From Lachnoclostridium sp. UBA739 (GTDB lineage: Bacteria; Bacillota_A; Clostridia; Lachnospirales; Lachnospiraceae), in NCBI GenBank assembly GCA_002297865.1, contig DBKX01000410.1:1-8211 (forward strand): a stretch of DNA of 8,211 nt, read 5' to 3'. Each line of letters begins with the position of its first letter. Within the stretch, counting starts at the first letter, position 1. This document shows, in pieces, positions 1-5,885 of the stretch. A program made the position numbers and the translations under genes. The notes under the pieces are model-generated. The model was not told the origin of the DNA. It made no database searches and worked only from the letters and a program-made list of their open reading frames with translations.

Positions 1-39
1 CAGTTATCAATGTTCTTCGCTTGTATCAAGCGCTTAAGT

Positions 40-68
40 ATTTTATCATACTCATTTTGTGTTGTCAA
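40..68 (-). promoter_or_regulatory. Sigma-A-type promoter firing out of the left edge
   Basis: On the minus strand a perfect TTGACA (-35, positions 68-63) is followed after 17 bp by TAAAAT (-10, positions 45-40). Transcription would start near position 33 and leave the window. The first transcribed bases can form a hairpin, CGCTTG-ATA-CAAGCG (18-32). No gene is visible in the remaining 30 bases. The string GAACATTGATAACTG further on is reminiscent of leader sequence ahead of clostridial 16S rRNA, and tRNA genes just upstream fit an rRNA locus, but this target is inference. Confidence 0.65.
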
Positions 69-96
69 CAACTTTTTTCATATTTTTTAAGTTGTT
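67..96. repeat. Inverted repeat between tRNA-Ser(GGA) and the left-edge promoter
   Basis: AACAACTT (67-74) and AAGTTGTT (89-96) are an 8-bp perfect inverted repeat with a 14-nt AT-rich loop. A smaller hairpin, GTTG-TTTT-CAAC (91-102), overlaps one arm. On the minus strand it follows tRNA-Ser(GGA) and overlaps the -35 of the next promoter. No T-run follows the stem, so it is not a canonical intrinsic terminator. It could aid 3' processing or weak termination of the tRNA transcript. Confidence 0.4.
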
Positions 97-105
97 TTCA
101 ACGAA

Positions 106-194
106 CGGAGAAGGAGGGATTTGAACCCTCGCGCCGCTATTAACGACCTACTCCCTTTCCAGGGGAGCCCCTTCAGCCACTTGGGTACTTCTCC
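106..194 (-). tRNA. tRNA-Ser, anticodon GGA
   Basis: This 89-nt class II tRNA folds completely by eye. The 7-bp acceptor stem pairs GGAGAAG (194-188) with CTTCTCC (113-107), with discriminator G at 106. There is a 3-bp D stem, an anticodon stem CTCCC/GGGAG around loop CTGGAAA, a long variable arm of about 20 nt with a short stem, and a T arm GAGGG-TTCAAAT-CCCTC. The anticodon GGA occupies 160-158 and decodes UCC/UCU. The long variable arm is the serine identity element. CCA is not encoded (TTC follows the discriminator), so maturation should need RNase Z and CCA-adding enzyme. A36-A37-A38 is the usual MiaA (i6A37) context; it is not a t6A substrate. It lies 46 nt downstream of tRNA-Ser(UGA) and is probably co-transcribed with it. 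Confidence 0.97.
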
Positions 195-222
195 AATGCT
201 TGCGCATTAAGTCGGCTGACTT
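195..222 (-). repeat. Two adjacent small hairpins in the tRNA spacer
   Basis: Two perfect 5-bp stems with 4-nt loops lie back to back in the 46-bp spacer between the serine tRNAs: AATGC-TTGC-GCATT (195-208) and AAGTC-GGCT-GACTT (209-222). Both are palindromic enough to form on either strand. In the co-transcript they abut the mature 5' end of tRNA-Ser(GGA). No promoter is evident in the spacer. A role in precursor folding or cleavage is inference. Confidence 0.5.
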
Positions 223-240
223 TAATACTTTATTCAAAAA

Positions 241-326
241 CGGAGAAGGTGGGATTCGAACCCACGGCCCCTTTCGGAGTCACCGGTTTTCAAGACCGGC
301 TCCTTAAACCACTCGGACACCTCTCC
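241..326 (-). tRNA. tRNA-Ser, anticodon UGA
   Basis: This is an 86-nt class II tRNA. The acceptor stem GGAGAGG (326-320) pairs with CTTCTCC (248-242) with one G-U, and the discriminator is G at 241. There is a 3-bp D stem TCC/GGA, an anticodon stem CCGGT/ACCGG around loop CTTGAAA, a variable arm with a CTCC-GAAA-GGGG hairpin, and a T arm GTGGG-TTCGAAT-CCCAC. The anticodon UGA at 292-290 reads UCA and, by wobble, other UCN codons. CCA is not encoded (TTT follows the discriminator). It is the promoter-proximal member of a two-tRNA unit, 14 nt after the -10 box at 341-346, so the primary transcript would start only about 8-10 nt before the mature 5' end. Confidence 0.97.
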
Positions 327-340
327 ACAAGTGCTTGACT

Positions 341-370
341 ATTATACCACAGTCATTGTTTTTCTGTCAA
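341..370 (-). promoter_or_regulatory. Consensus promoter of the serine tRNA unit
   Basis: On the minus strand TTGACA (370-365) and TATAAT (346-341) both match the sigma-A consensus exactly, with an 18-bp spacer ending in TGTGG. Transcription should begin near 334, only a few bases ahead of tRNA-Ser(UGA). This is the expected architecture for a strongly expressed stable-RNA promoter. Confidence 0.88.
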
Positions 371-400
371 GAAGTTTTTTTATTTTCTTTGAAACTTCTT
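369..400. repeat. AT-rich 9-bp inverted repeat between the tandem promoters
   Basis: AAGAAGTTT (369-377) and AAACTTCTT (392-400) form a perfect 9-bp inverted repeat with a 14-nt loop, and one arm touches the -35 box of the tRNA promoter. On the plus strand the second arm is followed by TTTT and could resemble a weak terminator, but no plus-strand gene precedes it. On the minus strand no T-run follows. A protein-binding or leader-folding role is possible but unproven. Confidence 0.4.
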
Positions 401-425
401 TTTTCTTGTCGATAGTTTGTAAACT

Positions 426-451
426 CTGTCGCCACATCACCGCAGCGACAG
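426..451 (-). other. Hairpin at the 5' end of the upstream tRNA leader transcript
   Basis: CTGTCGC and GCGACAG form a perfect 7-bp GC-rich stem with a 12-nt loop (arms 445-451 and 426-432), in sharp contrast to the AT-rich surroundings. The promoter at 457-485 should start transcription at about 449-451, so this hairpin would cap the nascent RNA. A small AGTTT-AC-AAACT palindrome follows. It could stabilise the leader or belong to a short untranslated RNA. No homolog is recognised. Confidence 0.5.
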
Positions 452-456
452 GTTAT

Positions 457-485
457 ATTCTAACATCAAAGCCTATCAATGTCAA
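457..485 (-). promoter_or_regulatory. Upstream promoter of the tRNA region
   Basis: The minus strand carries TTGACA (485-480), a 17-bp spacer and TAGAAT (462-457). It lies about 115 bp upstream of the tRNA promoter at 341-370 and points the same way, so the serine tRNAs appear to have tandem promoters. The preceding stretch after ispD (486-547) is A-rich and holds no clear terminator, so some read-through from ispD is also possible. Confidence 0.75.
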
Positions 486-547
486 CAGGTTTTTTTACTT
501 TTTTTATTTTTTATTAATATCCCTGATAAACAAGGAATACAGACCTA

Positions 548-1255
548 TTACAACAAGGTTCTAGAACTTAGATACTGACATCCAACTTCCAAATCCTCAG
601 GGGTTGTTATCTTAATATTCTTATAATCGCCCATAACTATTTTCACTTGTTTTCCGAGCATATTCTCTACAACCATAGCATCATCCGTCACATTTGATTC
701 TTTTTGTTCCATAAGCTTTTGATATGCTTTGGCTAATACTTCATATCGAAAAACCTGAGGTGTCTGTATCGCCCAGACATAATTACGATCTGGTGTATGA
801 GAAATAAAACCTTTTTCATCCACTATCTTAATTGTGTCTTTTACAGGGACTCCTACTGCACAAGCTTCCCATTTTCGAACAGACTCTAAACAACGTTCTA
901 TCATATCTAGCGTAACAAAAGGTCTCGCTCCATCGTGAACAAAAATATTATCTGCAGCTTTAATGGCTTTTATACCACATAAAACAGATAAATAACGTTC
1001 TGCTCCACCTTCAATTACATCTATTACTTTGGAAAAGCCATATTTATGAACAATCTCTTTTTTACAATAATCAATTTGGTCATGTCCTGTAACTAAAATA
1101 ATTTCATTTATTTTATCAGACTGTTGAAATGCTTCTAATGCATAAAAAAGAACAGGTCTATTCCCAAGCAATAAATATTGCTTAGGAACAGAACTATTCA
1201 TTCGCTTTCCTTGTCCGGCTGCCAATACAACGGCTACATTCTTTTCTTTCTGCAT
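548..1255 (-). CDS. ispD: 2-C-methyl-D-erythritol 4-phosphate cytidylyltransferase (IspD)
   Basis: IspD couples MEP to CTP, giving CDP-ME and pyrophosphate, the third step of the cytosolic MEP pathway to isoprenoids. The 235-aa protein has the family length (about 230 aa) and its motifs in order. The CTP-binding loop LAAGQGKRM (11-19) is followed by PKQ (24-26). HDGARPF (107-113) is the variant of HDAARPF common in Firmicutes. VPVKDTIK (136-143), QTPQ (164-167) and TDDA (190-193) follow, then a C-terminal G-DYKNIKITTPED segment (209-221). The ATG at 1255 follows the tsaD stop by 2 nt, with a TAGGA ribosome binding site inside the end of tsaD, so it is the last gene of the rnz-tsaD-ispD operon and probably translationally coupled. 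The usual partner ispF is not adjacent. No clear terminator follows the TAA stop. Confidence 0.96.
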   Translation of the reverse strand: MQKEKNVAVVLAAGQGKRMNSSVPKQYLLLGNRPVLFYALEAFQQSDKINEIILVTGHDQIDYCKKEIVHKYGFSKVIDVIEGGAERYLSVLCGIKAIKAADNIFVHDGARPFVTLDMIERCLESVRKWEACAVGVPVKDTIKIVDEKGFISHTPDRNYVWAIQTPQVFRYEVLAKAYQKLMEQKESNVTDDAMVVENMLGKQVKIVMGDYKNIKITTPEDLEVGCQYLSSRTLL

Positions 1256-1257
1256 AA

Positions 1258-2280
1258 CTATCTTTGTCCTATCTTTAGATTCGGTACGGCATTCAGATCA
1301 AGTCCATGCCTAGTTCCATTGATAAATTCATAATAACCTGCTACACCAATCATAGCCGCATTATCCGTGCAGAAAATAGGTGACGGATAATATAGAGAAA
1401 ACTTATTCTTTTTACATACTTCATCCATTTTAGCGCGTAACCCGTGATTCGATGCAACACCACCGGCTAATGCAATCTTATTAACACCTAAGTGCCTTGC
1501 TGCTAAAACTGTTCTTTTCGCCAATACATCTACAACAGATTCTTGGAAGGAAGCTGCTATATCTGCACTGTTAATTTCTTCGTCTTTCATTTTACAGGAA
1601 TTAATATGATTAAGCACAGCAGATTTTACACCACTGAAACTAAAGTCGTATGGTGCATCTGCAATATGTCCTTGTGGAAACGTAATGGCATGAGGATTAC
1701 CTTCTTTTGATAGTTTATCAATTTTAGGACCACCTGGGTAACCAAGACCTATCGCTCGTGCTACTTTATCAAACGCTTCACCTGCGGCATCATCTCTCGT
1801 TCGCCCAATAATCTCATATTTTCCATAATCATTTACCATAACTAGATGTGTATGGCCTCCAGATACAATTAGACATAAGAAAGGTGGTTCTAAATCTGGA
1901 TGTTCAATGTAATTGGCTGATACATGTCCTTCAATGTGATGCACACCTACTAATGGCTTATTGGCTGCATAACTAATTGCTTTTGCTTCCGCCACACCAA
2001 CTAATAACGCACCAACAAGACCTGGACCATATGTTACCGCAATCCCATCTATATCCTCCAAGGTAACTTTCGCTTCTTCTAAAGCAGTTTCAATTACTTG
2101 ATTTATTTTTTCAATATGTTTACGGGAAGCAATCTCTGGAACTACTCCTCCGTAAAGTTTATGCAAATCGATCTGGGAAGAAATAACGTTTGATAAAACA
2201 GTTCTTCCATTTTTTATTACAGCTGCTGCTGTTTCATCACACGATGATTCTATACCTAATATTAAAATATCATCTTTCAT
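1258..2280 (-). CDS. tsaD: tRNA N6-adenosine threonylcarbamoyltransferase (TsaD)
   Basis: TsaD (Kae1/Gcp/YgjD) transfers the threonylcarbamoyl group from TC-AMP to A37 of tRNAs that read ANN codons, working with TsaB and TsaE. The 340-aa length is typical. Visible motifs are the N-terminal ASKHA signature GIESSCDET (9-17), metal-binding H115 and H119 in HIEGH, SGGHTH (140-145), [10 protein letters not shown] (167-176), GYPGGPKID (180-188), GGVASN (273-278), and the metal-ligand aspartate D306 in CTDNAAMIG. No catalytic residue appears missing. The ATG at 2280 has AGAAGG about 8 nt upstream. It sits 28 nt after the DUF-type gene and 2 nt before ispD. In many bacteria tsaD adjoins tsaE-tsaB-rimI; here those genes form the neighbouring operon, separated by rnz, an unknown gene, a terminator and a promoter. 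Confidence 0.97.
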   Translation of the reverse strand: MKDDILILGIESSCDETAAAVIKNGRTVLSNVISSQIDLHKLYGGVVPEIASRKHIEKINQVIETALEEAKVTLEDIDGIAVTYGPGLVGALLVGVAEAKAISYAANKPLVGVHHIEGHVSANYIEHPDLEPPFLCLIVSGGHTHLVMVNDYGKYEIIGRTRDDAAGEAFDKVARAIGLGYPGGPKIDKLSKEGNPHAITFPQGHIADAPYDFSFSGVKSAVLNHINSCKMKDEEINSADIAASFQESVVDVLAKRTVLAARHLGVNKIALAGGVASNHGLRAKMDEVCKKNKFSLYYPSPIFCTDNAAMIGVAGYYEFINGTRHGLDLNAVPNLKIGQR

Positions 2281-2308
2281 TCTGATAACCTTCTATCTTC
2301 TATTATGT

Positions 2309-2911
2309 CTATGCGGACTTTTCATCTTCGGATTCCGCTTTTGGATTAACTAACTGCCAACCGACTATTTTCCAATGACCTAGATAATTTTTACGAAGCA
2401 GAAACTGTTCATTTGTTCTTGTATACTCTTTACCTTTTTTTAAGGATAAGCTAAGGTCTATTGTTGCAGCTTCCTTACCGTCTATTTTACCTTTCACTAA
2501 TGTATTATCCTCAACCCTGTAATTAATAATTGCCTTTTCATCTTCATGAAATTGTTTTAAATCATAGTCTAAAGTTTCAAGCTGTGTTTCTAAAGGATTT
2601 TCTCTTAGCAGTTGTTCGTCAAAGAGCAATCTTAACTGGCAAACTAAAGTCTCTAATTGTTTGTCAGTCATACCTTCCTTGTAAAGACATTTTGCAATGC
2701 GACCGTACAGTTTCACAACTTCTCTAGGCGTCTCTGGATATGAATCTGTTAAATCCTTTTCTCTTAAAATTGTGTATTCATCTTGCTTTTTATTACTCTT
2801 GGTATCTTTTGAGGTACTTATATAAAAACCTGCAATTACAGCAAACAAAAGAATTATTAAAACTATATTCTTGCCATTTATCAACGACTTTGGCTTTTTG
2901 TTGTTGGTCAT
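2309..2911 (-). CDS. Membrane-anchored protein of unknown function (possible DUF6715 family)
   Basis: This is a 200-aa protein I cannot assign a function. It has a short basic N-terminus (residues 1-14), one hydrophobic segment at about 15-32, a charged linker rich in K, S, T and D (33-47), and a soluble domain. The positive-inside rule would place the domain outside the membrane. From about 61 to 122 it looks helical (TPREVVKLYGRIAKCLY onward). From about 127 to 189 it looks beta-rich and ends in a GHWKIVGWQL strand, an order reminiscent of NTF2/SnoaL-like folds; that is inference. The match to DUF6715, a Lachnospiraceae family, is from memory and unverified. Two cysteines (75, 91) are present, with no lipobox. 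The start at 2911 is well supported by GGGAGG 8 nt upstream, in the 21-nt gap after rnz. It lies between rnz and tsaD in the same operon, but that does not establish a tRNA role. Confidence 0.8.
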   Translation of the reverse strand: MTNNKKPKSLINGKNIVLIILLFAVIAGFYISTSKDTKSNKKQDEYTILREKDLTDSYPETPREVVKLYGRIAKCLYKEGMTDKQLETLVCQLRLLFDEQLLRENPLETQLETLDYDLKQFHEDEKAIINYRVEDNTLVKGKIDGKEAATIDLSLSLKKGKEYTRTNEQFLLRKNYLGHWKIVGWQLVNPKAESEDEKSA

Positions 2912-2932
2912 ATAATCTACCTCCCTGTTTTA

Positions 2933-3841
2933 CTAATCTTTAAATTCTAAAGTCATACTTCTCTTGTCTCTAGTTATAACTGTGTTTTCAAATATTTTTT
3001 TCGCATCGTCTAGATACTCATCAGGACGAACTAGAGATGGGCTATAATGTGTAAGCCACAACTGATTTACTGAAGCGTCTTTTGCTAACTGAGCTGCTTC
3101 ATAAAATGTCATGTGCTTATATTCTCTGGCTTTATTATCTTTGTCTTTTTCGCCATACATCCCTTCACATATAAATATATCGGCATTTTTGGCTTTTTCA
3201 CTTATAACAGGAACTGGTCTTGAATCTGTACAGTAAGCTACTTTAATCCCTCTTCTTGGCGGTCCAAGGATCATATCTGTTGTATAGAGTTTTCCATCTA
3301 ACTCAACACTTTCTCCTTTTTGCAATCTGCTCCAAGCCTTTTGTGGCACTTGGTTCTTGGTTGCCTTTTCAGGCATAAATTTTCCAGCTCTTGGGACATT
3401 TATAGCGTAGCCGTAGCAAACAACATTATGATTAACACGATAGTAATCCACTATATAACCATTTATTTTAAAACTTCCTTCTATCTCTTGATATTCATGA
3501 AAGATTAATTGAAATGGAAGTTCTGGTGCAATTACTCTTAGTGCATTTACTACTCTTTCCAATCCTTTTGGTCCATATAAGTGTACAGGCTCTGTTCTGT
3601 CTGCATTTCCCATTGAGAGCAGAAGACCAGGCAAGCCACTTATATGATCGGCATGATAATGGGTAAAGCATATTGCATCTATATCGTGAAAGCTCCATCC
3701 TTTTTCCCTGATTGCTACTTGAGTCCCTTCTCCACAATCTATTAGCAGGCTGCTCCCGTTCAATCTAGTCATTAGAGCTGTCAGCCTACGATTAGGCAAA
3801 GGCATCATTCCTCCAGTACCTAGTAAACATATATCTAGCAT
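2933..3841 (-). CDS. rnz: Ribonuclease Z (tRNA 3' endonuclease)
   Basis: RNase Z is a zinc metallo-beta-lactamase-fold endonuclease that cuts CCA-less tRNA precursors just after the discriminator base. The 302-aa form from 3841 matches the short (ElaC/B. subtilis type) family length of about 307. Visible motifs are GTGG near the start (8-11), LIDCGEGTQ (33-41), the zinc motif HYHADH (61-66), H138 in the NHNV segment, D206 in YCTDSRP, KHMTF with H243, and H265 in THYSP. GPPRRGIK (193-200) lies in the typical conserved segment ahead of the aspartate. The frame stays open to an ATG at 3922, but that would lie in the -35 box of the promoter. The ATG at 3841 has AAAGGA 7 nt upstream and begins exactly where family members start. 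It is the first gene of the rnz-unknown-tsaD-ispD operon. Both serine tRNAs in the window are of its substrate class. Confidence 0.95.
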   Translation of the reverse strand: MLDICLLGTGGMMPLPNRRLTALMTRLNGSSLLIDCGEGTQVAIREKGWSFHDIDAICFTHYHADHISGLPGLLLSMGNADRTEPVHLYGPKGLERVVNALRVIAPELPFQLIFHEYQEIEGSFKINGYIVDYYRVNHNVVCYGYAINVPRAGKFMPEKATKNQVPQKAWSRLQKGESVELDGKLYTTDMILGPPRRGIKVAYCTDSRPVPVISEKAKNADIFICEGMYGEKDKDNKAREYKHMTFYEAAQLAKDASVNQLWLTHYSPSLVRPDEYLDDAKKIFENTVITRDKRSMTLEFKD

Positions 3842-3893
3842 ATTTATTTCCTTTCTAATGTCATTCTTCCGAATACATTTCACACACTTTAAC

Positions 3894-3922
3894 ATATTAC
3901 CATAGAAATCTTTTTTATTCAA
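3894..3922 (-). promoter_or_regulatory. Promoter of the rnz-tsaD-ispD operon
   Basis: On the minus strand TTGAAT (3922-3917), a 17-bp spacer ending in TATGG (extended -10 TGn) and TAATAT (3899-3894) form a good sigma-A promoter. Transcription should begin near 3887, leaving a leader of about 46 nt before the rnz ATG. It lies directly downstream of the terminator of the preceding operon. Confidence 0.75.
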
Positions 3923-3929
3923 TTTCTAT
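3902..3929. promoter_or_regulatory. Possible operator: inverted repeat across the rnz promoter
   Basis: ATAGAAAT (3902-3909) and ATTTCTAT (3922-3929) form a perfect 8-bp inverted repeat. The arm centres are 20 bp apart, about two helical turns, and the arms flank the -35 and lie in the spacer. The placement suits a dimeric repressor site. No regulator gene is in the window, and the AT-rich composition makes chance possible. Confidence 0.4.
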
Positions 3930-3963
3930 CAAAAGAACAGTTTGTCTTAATTGACTGCATTAG

Positions 3964-3987
3964 AAAAGGAAGCCTCAGCTTCCTCTT
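3964..3987 (-). terminator. Intrinsic terminator of the tsaEB-rimI operon
   Basis: On the minus strand AGGAAGC-TGAG-GCTTCCT (3984-3967) is a 7-bp stem with a tetraloop followed by TTTCT. The stem can extend by A-T and G-T pairs into the stop codon of the small zinc-type gene. The T-run is short, so termination may be partial, but the location right after the last gene and before the next promoter fits. Confidence 0.7.
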
Positions 3988-4207
3988 ATAGTATTTCTGT
4001 TTTCTTTATAACCTGAACTGGCACCTTGAAAGATGCAATTAATTTATCATAACATGCTTCACATATTTTAAACTTATGAATTTCTAAGTCTTTGTTAGAG
4101 AAATATCCCCATTCTTTTGTAACTTCAAAAAGATCTTCTTTTAATATTCCGTTTCTAATCTCAATTTCTTGTCCACATACATTACAAAAGATTCTTTCCA
4201 CTGCCAT
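3986..4207 (-). CDS. Small four-cysteine, putative zinc-ribbon protein
   Basis: This 73-aa protein has unknown function. Two CxxC pairs, C8-x2-C11 (FCNVCGQE) and C49-x2-C52 (KICEACYD), about 37 residues apart suggest one zinc site of the ribbon or treble-clef kind. The middle EWGYFSNKD and the IHKF before the second pair look conserved compared with small hypothetical proteins I associate with Lachnospiraceae. There is no membrane segment or signal peptide, so it is probably cytosolic. The ATG at 4207 has a textbook AGGAGG 8 nt upstream, which strongly supports expression. It lies 49 nt after rimI and is the last gene before the operon terminator. Context suggests a link with translation or tRNA work but does not prove it. 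Confidence 0.85.
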   Translation of the reverse strand: MAVERIFCNVCGQEIEIRNGILKEDLFEVTKEWGYFSNKDLEIHKFKICEACYDKLIASFKVPVQVIKKTEIL

Positions 4208-4256
4208 AGCTTATCCCTCCTACGGAACATTACGTCATTTTTACTAATTCGTACGA

Positions 4257-4712
4257 TTAATCTTCCTGTTCTTCCTGTTCTCTTAACCACATGATGCTTG
4301 CATCTTCAACTGGTTTATCATAGAACTCTTTCCGAATCCCTTCTTCTTCAAATCCTAGCTTTTCATAAAGCCTAATCGCTTTTTTGTTGCTCACTCGAAC
4401 TTCTAATGTGTACTGTGAAAGCCCCTCATTTTTTCCAATTGCAATGAGTTCCTGAAGCATTTCATAACCAATGCCTTTTCCCTGGTCTTCCTCTCTCACA
4501 GCTACATTTGTAATCTGTCCCTCGTCTAAGACCCCCCAGATACCACAGTAACCTACTACTTCATGCTGATCATTTTCAGCAACTAAGTAGATATTGTGCC
4601 TATCAGACATCGAATTAAGAAAATCTTGTTTTGTCCAAGGTTTCGAAAATAATTGTCTTTCTATATTTGATACGCTTTCTACATCCTCTTCCGCCATCAA
4701 CCTAATATTCAT
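4257..4712 (-). CDS. rimI: Ribosomal protein bS18 N-terminal acetyltransferase (RimI)
   Basis: This is a GNAT-fold acetyltransferase that acetylates the N-terminal alanine of bS18 using acetyl-CoA. The 151-aa length fits RimI (about 150). It opens with the typical IRLMAEEDVESVSNIE segment, and FSKPWTKQDF (22-31) is a RimI-type signature. The acetyl-CoA pyrophosphate loop is Q77-GKGIG82. LEVRVSN (103-109) contains the candidate general base E104, and AIRLYEKLGF (112-121) contains Y116, the candidate general acid. The C-terminus is unusually acidic (EQEEQED). The ATG at 4712 has AGGTGG nearby and follows the tsaB stop by 16 nt. The order tsaE-tsaB-rimI is the classic bacterial arrangement, which supports RimI over a generic GNAT. 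Confidence 0.93.
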   Translation of the reverse strand: MNIRLMAEEDVESVSNIERQLFSKPWTKQDFLNSMSDRHNIYLVAENDQHEVVGYCGIWGVLDEGQITNVAVREEDQGKGIGYEMLQELIAIGKNEGLSQYTLEVRVSNKKAIRLYEKLGFEEEGIRKEFYDKPVEDASIMWLREQEEQED

Positions 4713-4728
4713 ATATCCCCACCTATTC

Positions 4729-5439
4729 TTATGCTTGTTTTGACTGTTTCTCCTGCAACTCTCTTTCAGCTTGTGACAAACGCAGATAAACTGGTTTGTG
4801 CTCTTCTGCCGATTCTAACTTGCCCGCTCTAAAATACTTTGCACCTAGACAAGCAATCGCGCCTGCTCTTTGTCTTGCAAAATGCGGTAGTGCGAAATCA
4901 CATTTCTGCCCCAGTGTCTCTTTGAGTACCGTTTCGAATACTGGCATTCCATCTCCAGTAAAGATTACTTTCTCATTTAATTCCTGTAATTTTTCTATTA
5001 ATTCATCGATAGCAATTGCACATGGTTCCAAAACTGTAACCAATTCATCTTCTTCATATCGATAAATACCTGTATATACTTGATTTCTTCTCGCATCCAT
5101 AATTGGGCAAATCAGTCCTTTAACACGATAAAGATTAAACGCTAATCCTTCTATAGTAGATACTGAGATAAGTGGCTTCTTTAATGCTAGTCCTAACCCC
5201 TTGGCGGTTGCACTCCCAATTCGAAGCCCTGTAAATGACCCCGGACCTGCTGCAACTGCAATTGCATCTAAACTATTCAAGTCAAAATCAATCATTTTTA
5301 CTACTTCATCCAACATTGGTAACAATGTCTGAGAATGTGTTTTCTTATAGTTGATTGTATATTCCCCTGCTAGTATACCATCACGAAGAATCGCCACGGA
5401 GGCAACCAGTCCCGAACTATCAATTGCTAATATATTCAT
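4729..5439 (-). CDS. tsaB: t6A threonylcarbamoyltransferase complex subunit TsaB
   Basis: TsaB (YeaZ) is a degenerate ASKHA-fold paralog of TsaD that forms the scaffold dimer of the TsaB-TsaD-TsaE complex. The 236-aa form begins NILAIDSSG. It shows THSQTLLPML (34-43), the hallmark AAGPGSFTGLRIG (63-75) and PIMDARRNQVY (112-122), and lacks the TsaD HxxxH metal site, as expected. The frame is open to an ATG at 5466, but the start at 5439 is preferred. Homologs begin there, GGAGG lies 10 nt upstream, and the ATG overlaps the tsaE stop in an ATGA junction, indicating translational coupling. It is followed by rimI after 16 nt. Confidence 0.95.
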   Translation of the reverse strand: MNILAIDSSGLVASVAILRDGILAGEYTINYKKTHSQTLLPMLDEVVKMIDFDLNSLDAIAVAAGPGSFTGLRIGSATAKGLGLALKKPLISVSTIEGLAFNLYRVKGLICPIMDARRNQVYTGIYRYEEDELVTVLEPCAIAIDELIEKLQELNEKVIFTGDGMPVFETVLKETLGQKCDFALPHFARQRAGAIACLGAKYFRAGKLESAEEHKPVYLRLSQAERELQEKQSKQA

Positions 5440-5885
5440 AACGTCTTTTCCTCCAATGCAATACATCTATAATCAAAGCCTTTTTCTAACTGCTTTTCAA
5501 TTGTTATTACTTTAACCTGTTGAGGTAACAGTTCAGCTATCAGATTGGCCCACTCTACTAAACAAACACCTTGACCAAAGAAATAGTCTTCATATCCTAA
5601 TTCGTCCATTTCCTCAATGTCACCAATTCGATAAACATCGAAATGATAAAACGGAAGGCGTCCCTCTTCATACACTTGAATAATCGTGAATGTTGGGCTA
5701 TTCACAGGTTCTTCTATTCCTAATCCTTTTGCAAATCCCTGTGTAAAAACAGTTTTGCCTACTCCTAAATCTCCGAGTAGGCAGTAAATATCTCCAGGTT
5801 TGCATTGTTTCCCTAACTTTTCACCAATCTTAAAAGTCTCTTCTGCTGAAAAGCTATCATATACTAACTTTTCTTCCATTTGCAT
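5436..5885 (-). CDS. tsaE: tRNA threonylcarbamoyladenosine biosynthesis ATPase TsaE
   Basis: TsaE (YjeE) is a small P-loop ATPase that binds TsaB-TsaD and is needed for multiple turnovers of t6A synthesis. The 149-aa length is typical. The Walker A loop is GDLGVGKT (38-45). SPTFTI (63-68), HFDVYR with D83 (81-86) and VEWANL with E111-W112 (110-115) are family hallmarks. It overlaps the end of the YcxB-like gene by 22 bp and its TGA overlaps the tsaB ATG. An in-frame ATG at 5879 is an alternative start; the purine-rich sequence ahead (GAAAGAAGA) is only a weak ribosome binding site for either, so translation may depend on coupling to the gene upstream. Confidence 0.95.
   Translation of the reverse strand: MQMEEKLVYDSFSAEETFKIGEKLGKQCKPGDIYCLLGDLGVGKTVFTQGFAKGLGIEEPVNSPTFTIIQVYEEGRLPFYHFDVYRIGDIEEMDELGYEDYFFGQGVCLVEWANLIAELLPQQVKVITIEKQLEKGFDYRCIALEEKTL

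Noticed and set aside
106..326. tRNA-associated attachment site or integrated element
   Set aside because: The similar CTTCTCC ends of the two tRNAs are acceptor stems of related serine tRNAs. No integrase, phage gene or duplicated tRNA fragment is present.
369..404. Plus-strand intrinsic terminator
   Set aside because: The stem is followed by TTTT on the plus strand, but no plus-strand gene exists upstream, and the stem is almost all A-T.
327..547. T-box leader or other known riboswitch before the tRNAs
   Set aside because: No T-box consensus (such as AGGGTGGNACCGCG) or specifier arrangement is visible, and tRNA genes follow rather than an aminoacyl-tRNA synthetase.
331..564. Plus-strand open frame of 77 codons
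   Set aside because: It covers minus-strand promoters and hairpins and the end of ispD, has a low-complexity F/L/S-rich product and no ribosome binding site.
2530..2943. Plus-strand frames opposite the membrane-anchored gene
   Set aside because: They are antisense to a gene with a strong ribosome binding site, have no promoter, and their products look like chance translations.
3495..3737. Minus-strand open frame inside rnz
   Set aside because: It is in another frame of rnz, over the region encoding the zinc motif HYHADH, and its product resembles no family.
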